A program made the position numbers and the translations under genes. A stretch of DNA of 64,000 nt from Gonocerus acuteangulatus. Its lineage: Eukaryota; Arthropoda; Insecta; Hemiptera; Coreidae. Numbering within the stretch: the first letter of the stretch is position 1; each line of letters begins with the position of its first letter. The stretch spans positions 99,726,643 to 99,790,642 of the forward strand of contig OX328125.1 of the NCBI GenBank assembly GCA_946811695.1, given 5' to 3'. Positions 63,257 through 64,000 of the stretch are shown here, in pieces. The notes below the pieces were generated by a model. It saw only the letters and a list, made by a program, of their open reading frames with translations. It searched no databases and had not been told where the DNA came from.

Positions 63257-64000
63257 TCTACTATATATTTGTCAAATACCACTCACCCACTCACTCATCT
63301 ATCAACGCCCAGCCCAAACCGCTCGACAGAAAATTTTGAAATTTTGCATGGACATCTCCTATATAACGTAGGCACTCACTAAGAAAGGATTTTTTGATAT
63401 TCGAATTTTTGAGTATTTTTAGAGGGGTTTAAAGTTTGAGTTGGTTAGAACATGCAAGCCTAGGCAGGAAGCGTTGCTAGGGCGATAACAGAACAGCTGT
63501 TACCGTACATTATCTATTTCATAGTATTATTTTTAATTGAGGTTAATTTCCACTATGATGGCAGTCCTTGAATTACTAGAAATAAAATGTGATTTTGACC
63601 CACATAGAGTTTAAGCCCTGGTGTTGGCCCATCCGAGGTGATAATATCCCGAACCACTTATAACAAAAATTTGAATTTTTGCACGGACAATACGTTAAGA
63701 GAGTAAACACTCGCCAAGAAAGGTTTTTTTGATATTCAAATGTTTAAGTATTTTTAGGGGGGGGGGGGGGGGGGGGGGTTGAATTATTAAGAAGTTCCTA
63801 ATCGGCTCAAAAATGGTTCGATTTTGATAACATTTGGTACAAAAATCTTTCTTCTCATTTAAAAGGTCAAGTTCATTAACCAGTTGAATCCGTTGGTTTT
63901 TGGAGCGAAATTTGTGCGAAAGATTCCTTAACGTAGGAAAACGAATGAAATCATTTTTTAAGCGAGTTCTGTAGCTATTTACCAGAAAAATTGATATAAA
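63257..64000 (+). mobile_element. Second Helitron-like element, head-to-tail, cut by the window end
   Basis: Begins TCTACTATATATTTGTC directly after the CTAG of the first copy and matches 62109-62430 closely (AACGCCCAGCCCAAACCGCT and others) before diverging at about 63590. A G run of about 23 occurs at 63758-63778. Confidence 0.8.

Overview
The window is AT-rich, intron-rich eukaryotic DNA, most likely from an insect. The evidence is a canonical multi-exon SRP54 gene, an ionotropic (chemosensory) receptor gene of the protostome IR family, GT-AG introns packed with SINEs, MITEs, Helitrons and non-LTR remnants, and long (AT)n tracts. I cannot name the order or species from sequence alone. There are no bacterial features.

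Layout. 1-2009 is flank downstream of SRP54. 2010-18062 (minus) is SRP54, rebuilt as nine coding exons giving a 505-residue protein. A 434-bp gap separates its start codon from a divergently transcribed two-exon gene (18497-20289, plus) for a small single-pass membrane protein. 20290-25112 is repeat-rich intergenic DNA with a recent duplication arranged X-Y-X. 25113-39384 (minus) is a twelve-exon gene for a 571-residue disordered, Q/Y-rich protein I do not recognise. 39385-52834 is a dense block of inverted-repeat (foldback) elements: a 1.57-kb hAT-type palindrome filled with ACTTCCGG motifs, a 1.34-kb palindrome nested inside a smaller MITE, a family of ~275-bp hAT-like MITEs with 8-bp target duplications, and several other foldbacks. 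52835-53059 (plus) encodes a 74-residue soluble protein. 57264-61849 (minus) holds the last three exons of an ionotropic receptor; its 5' part lies beyond the window or was not recognised. 62109-64000 carries two Helitron-like elements joined head to tail.

The clear coding genes are SRP54 (co-translational targeting to the ER), the IR fragment (ligand-gated channel, chemosensation) and three uncharacterised proteins. They share no pathway and there is no operon. All other long open frames I inspected are antisense shadows, (AT)n translations or decayed transposon genes. Every exon join below was checked for GT-AG borders and codon phase, but none is backed by transcripts.

The most interesting material is in the mobile DNA: SINEs with tRNA or 5S rRNA heads on one shared tail, a hammerhead-like motif beside a Penelope-like inverted repeat, tandem Helitrons, nested palindromes, and an intronic 44-bp minisatellite.
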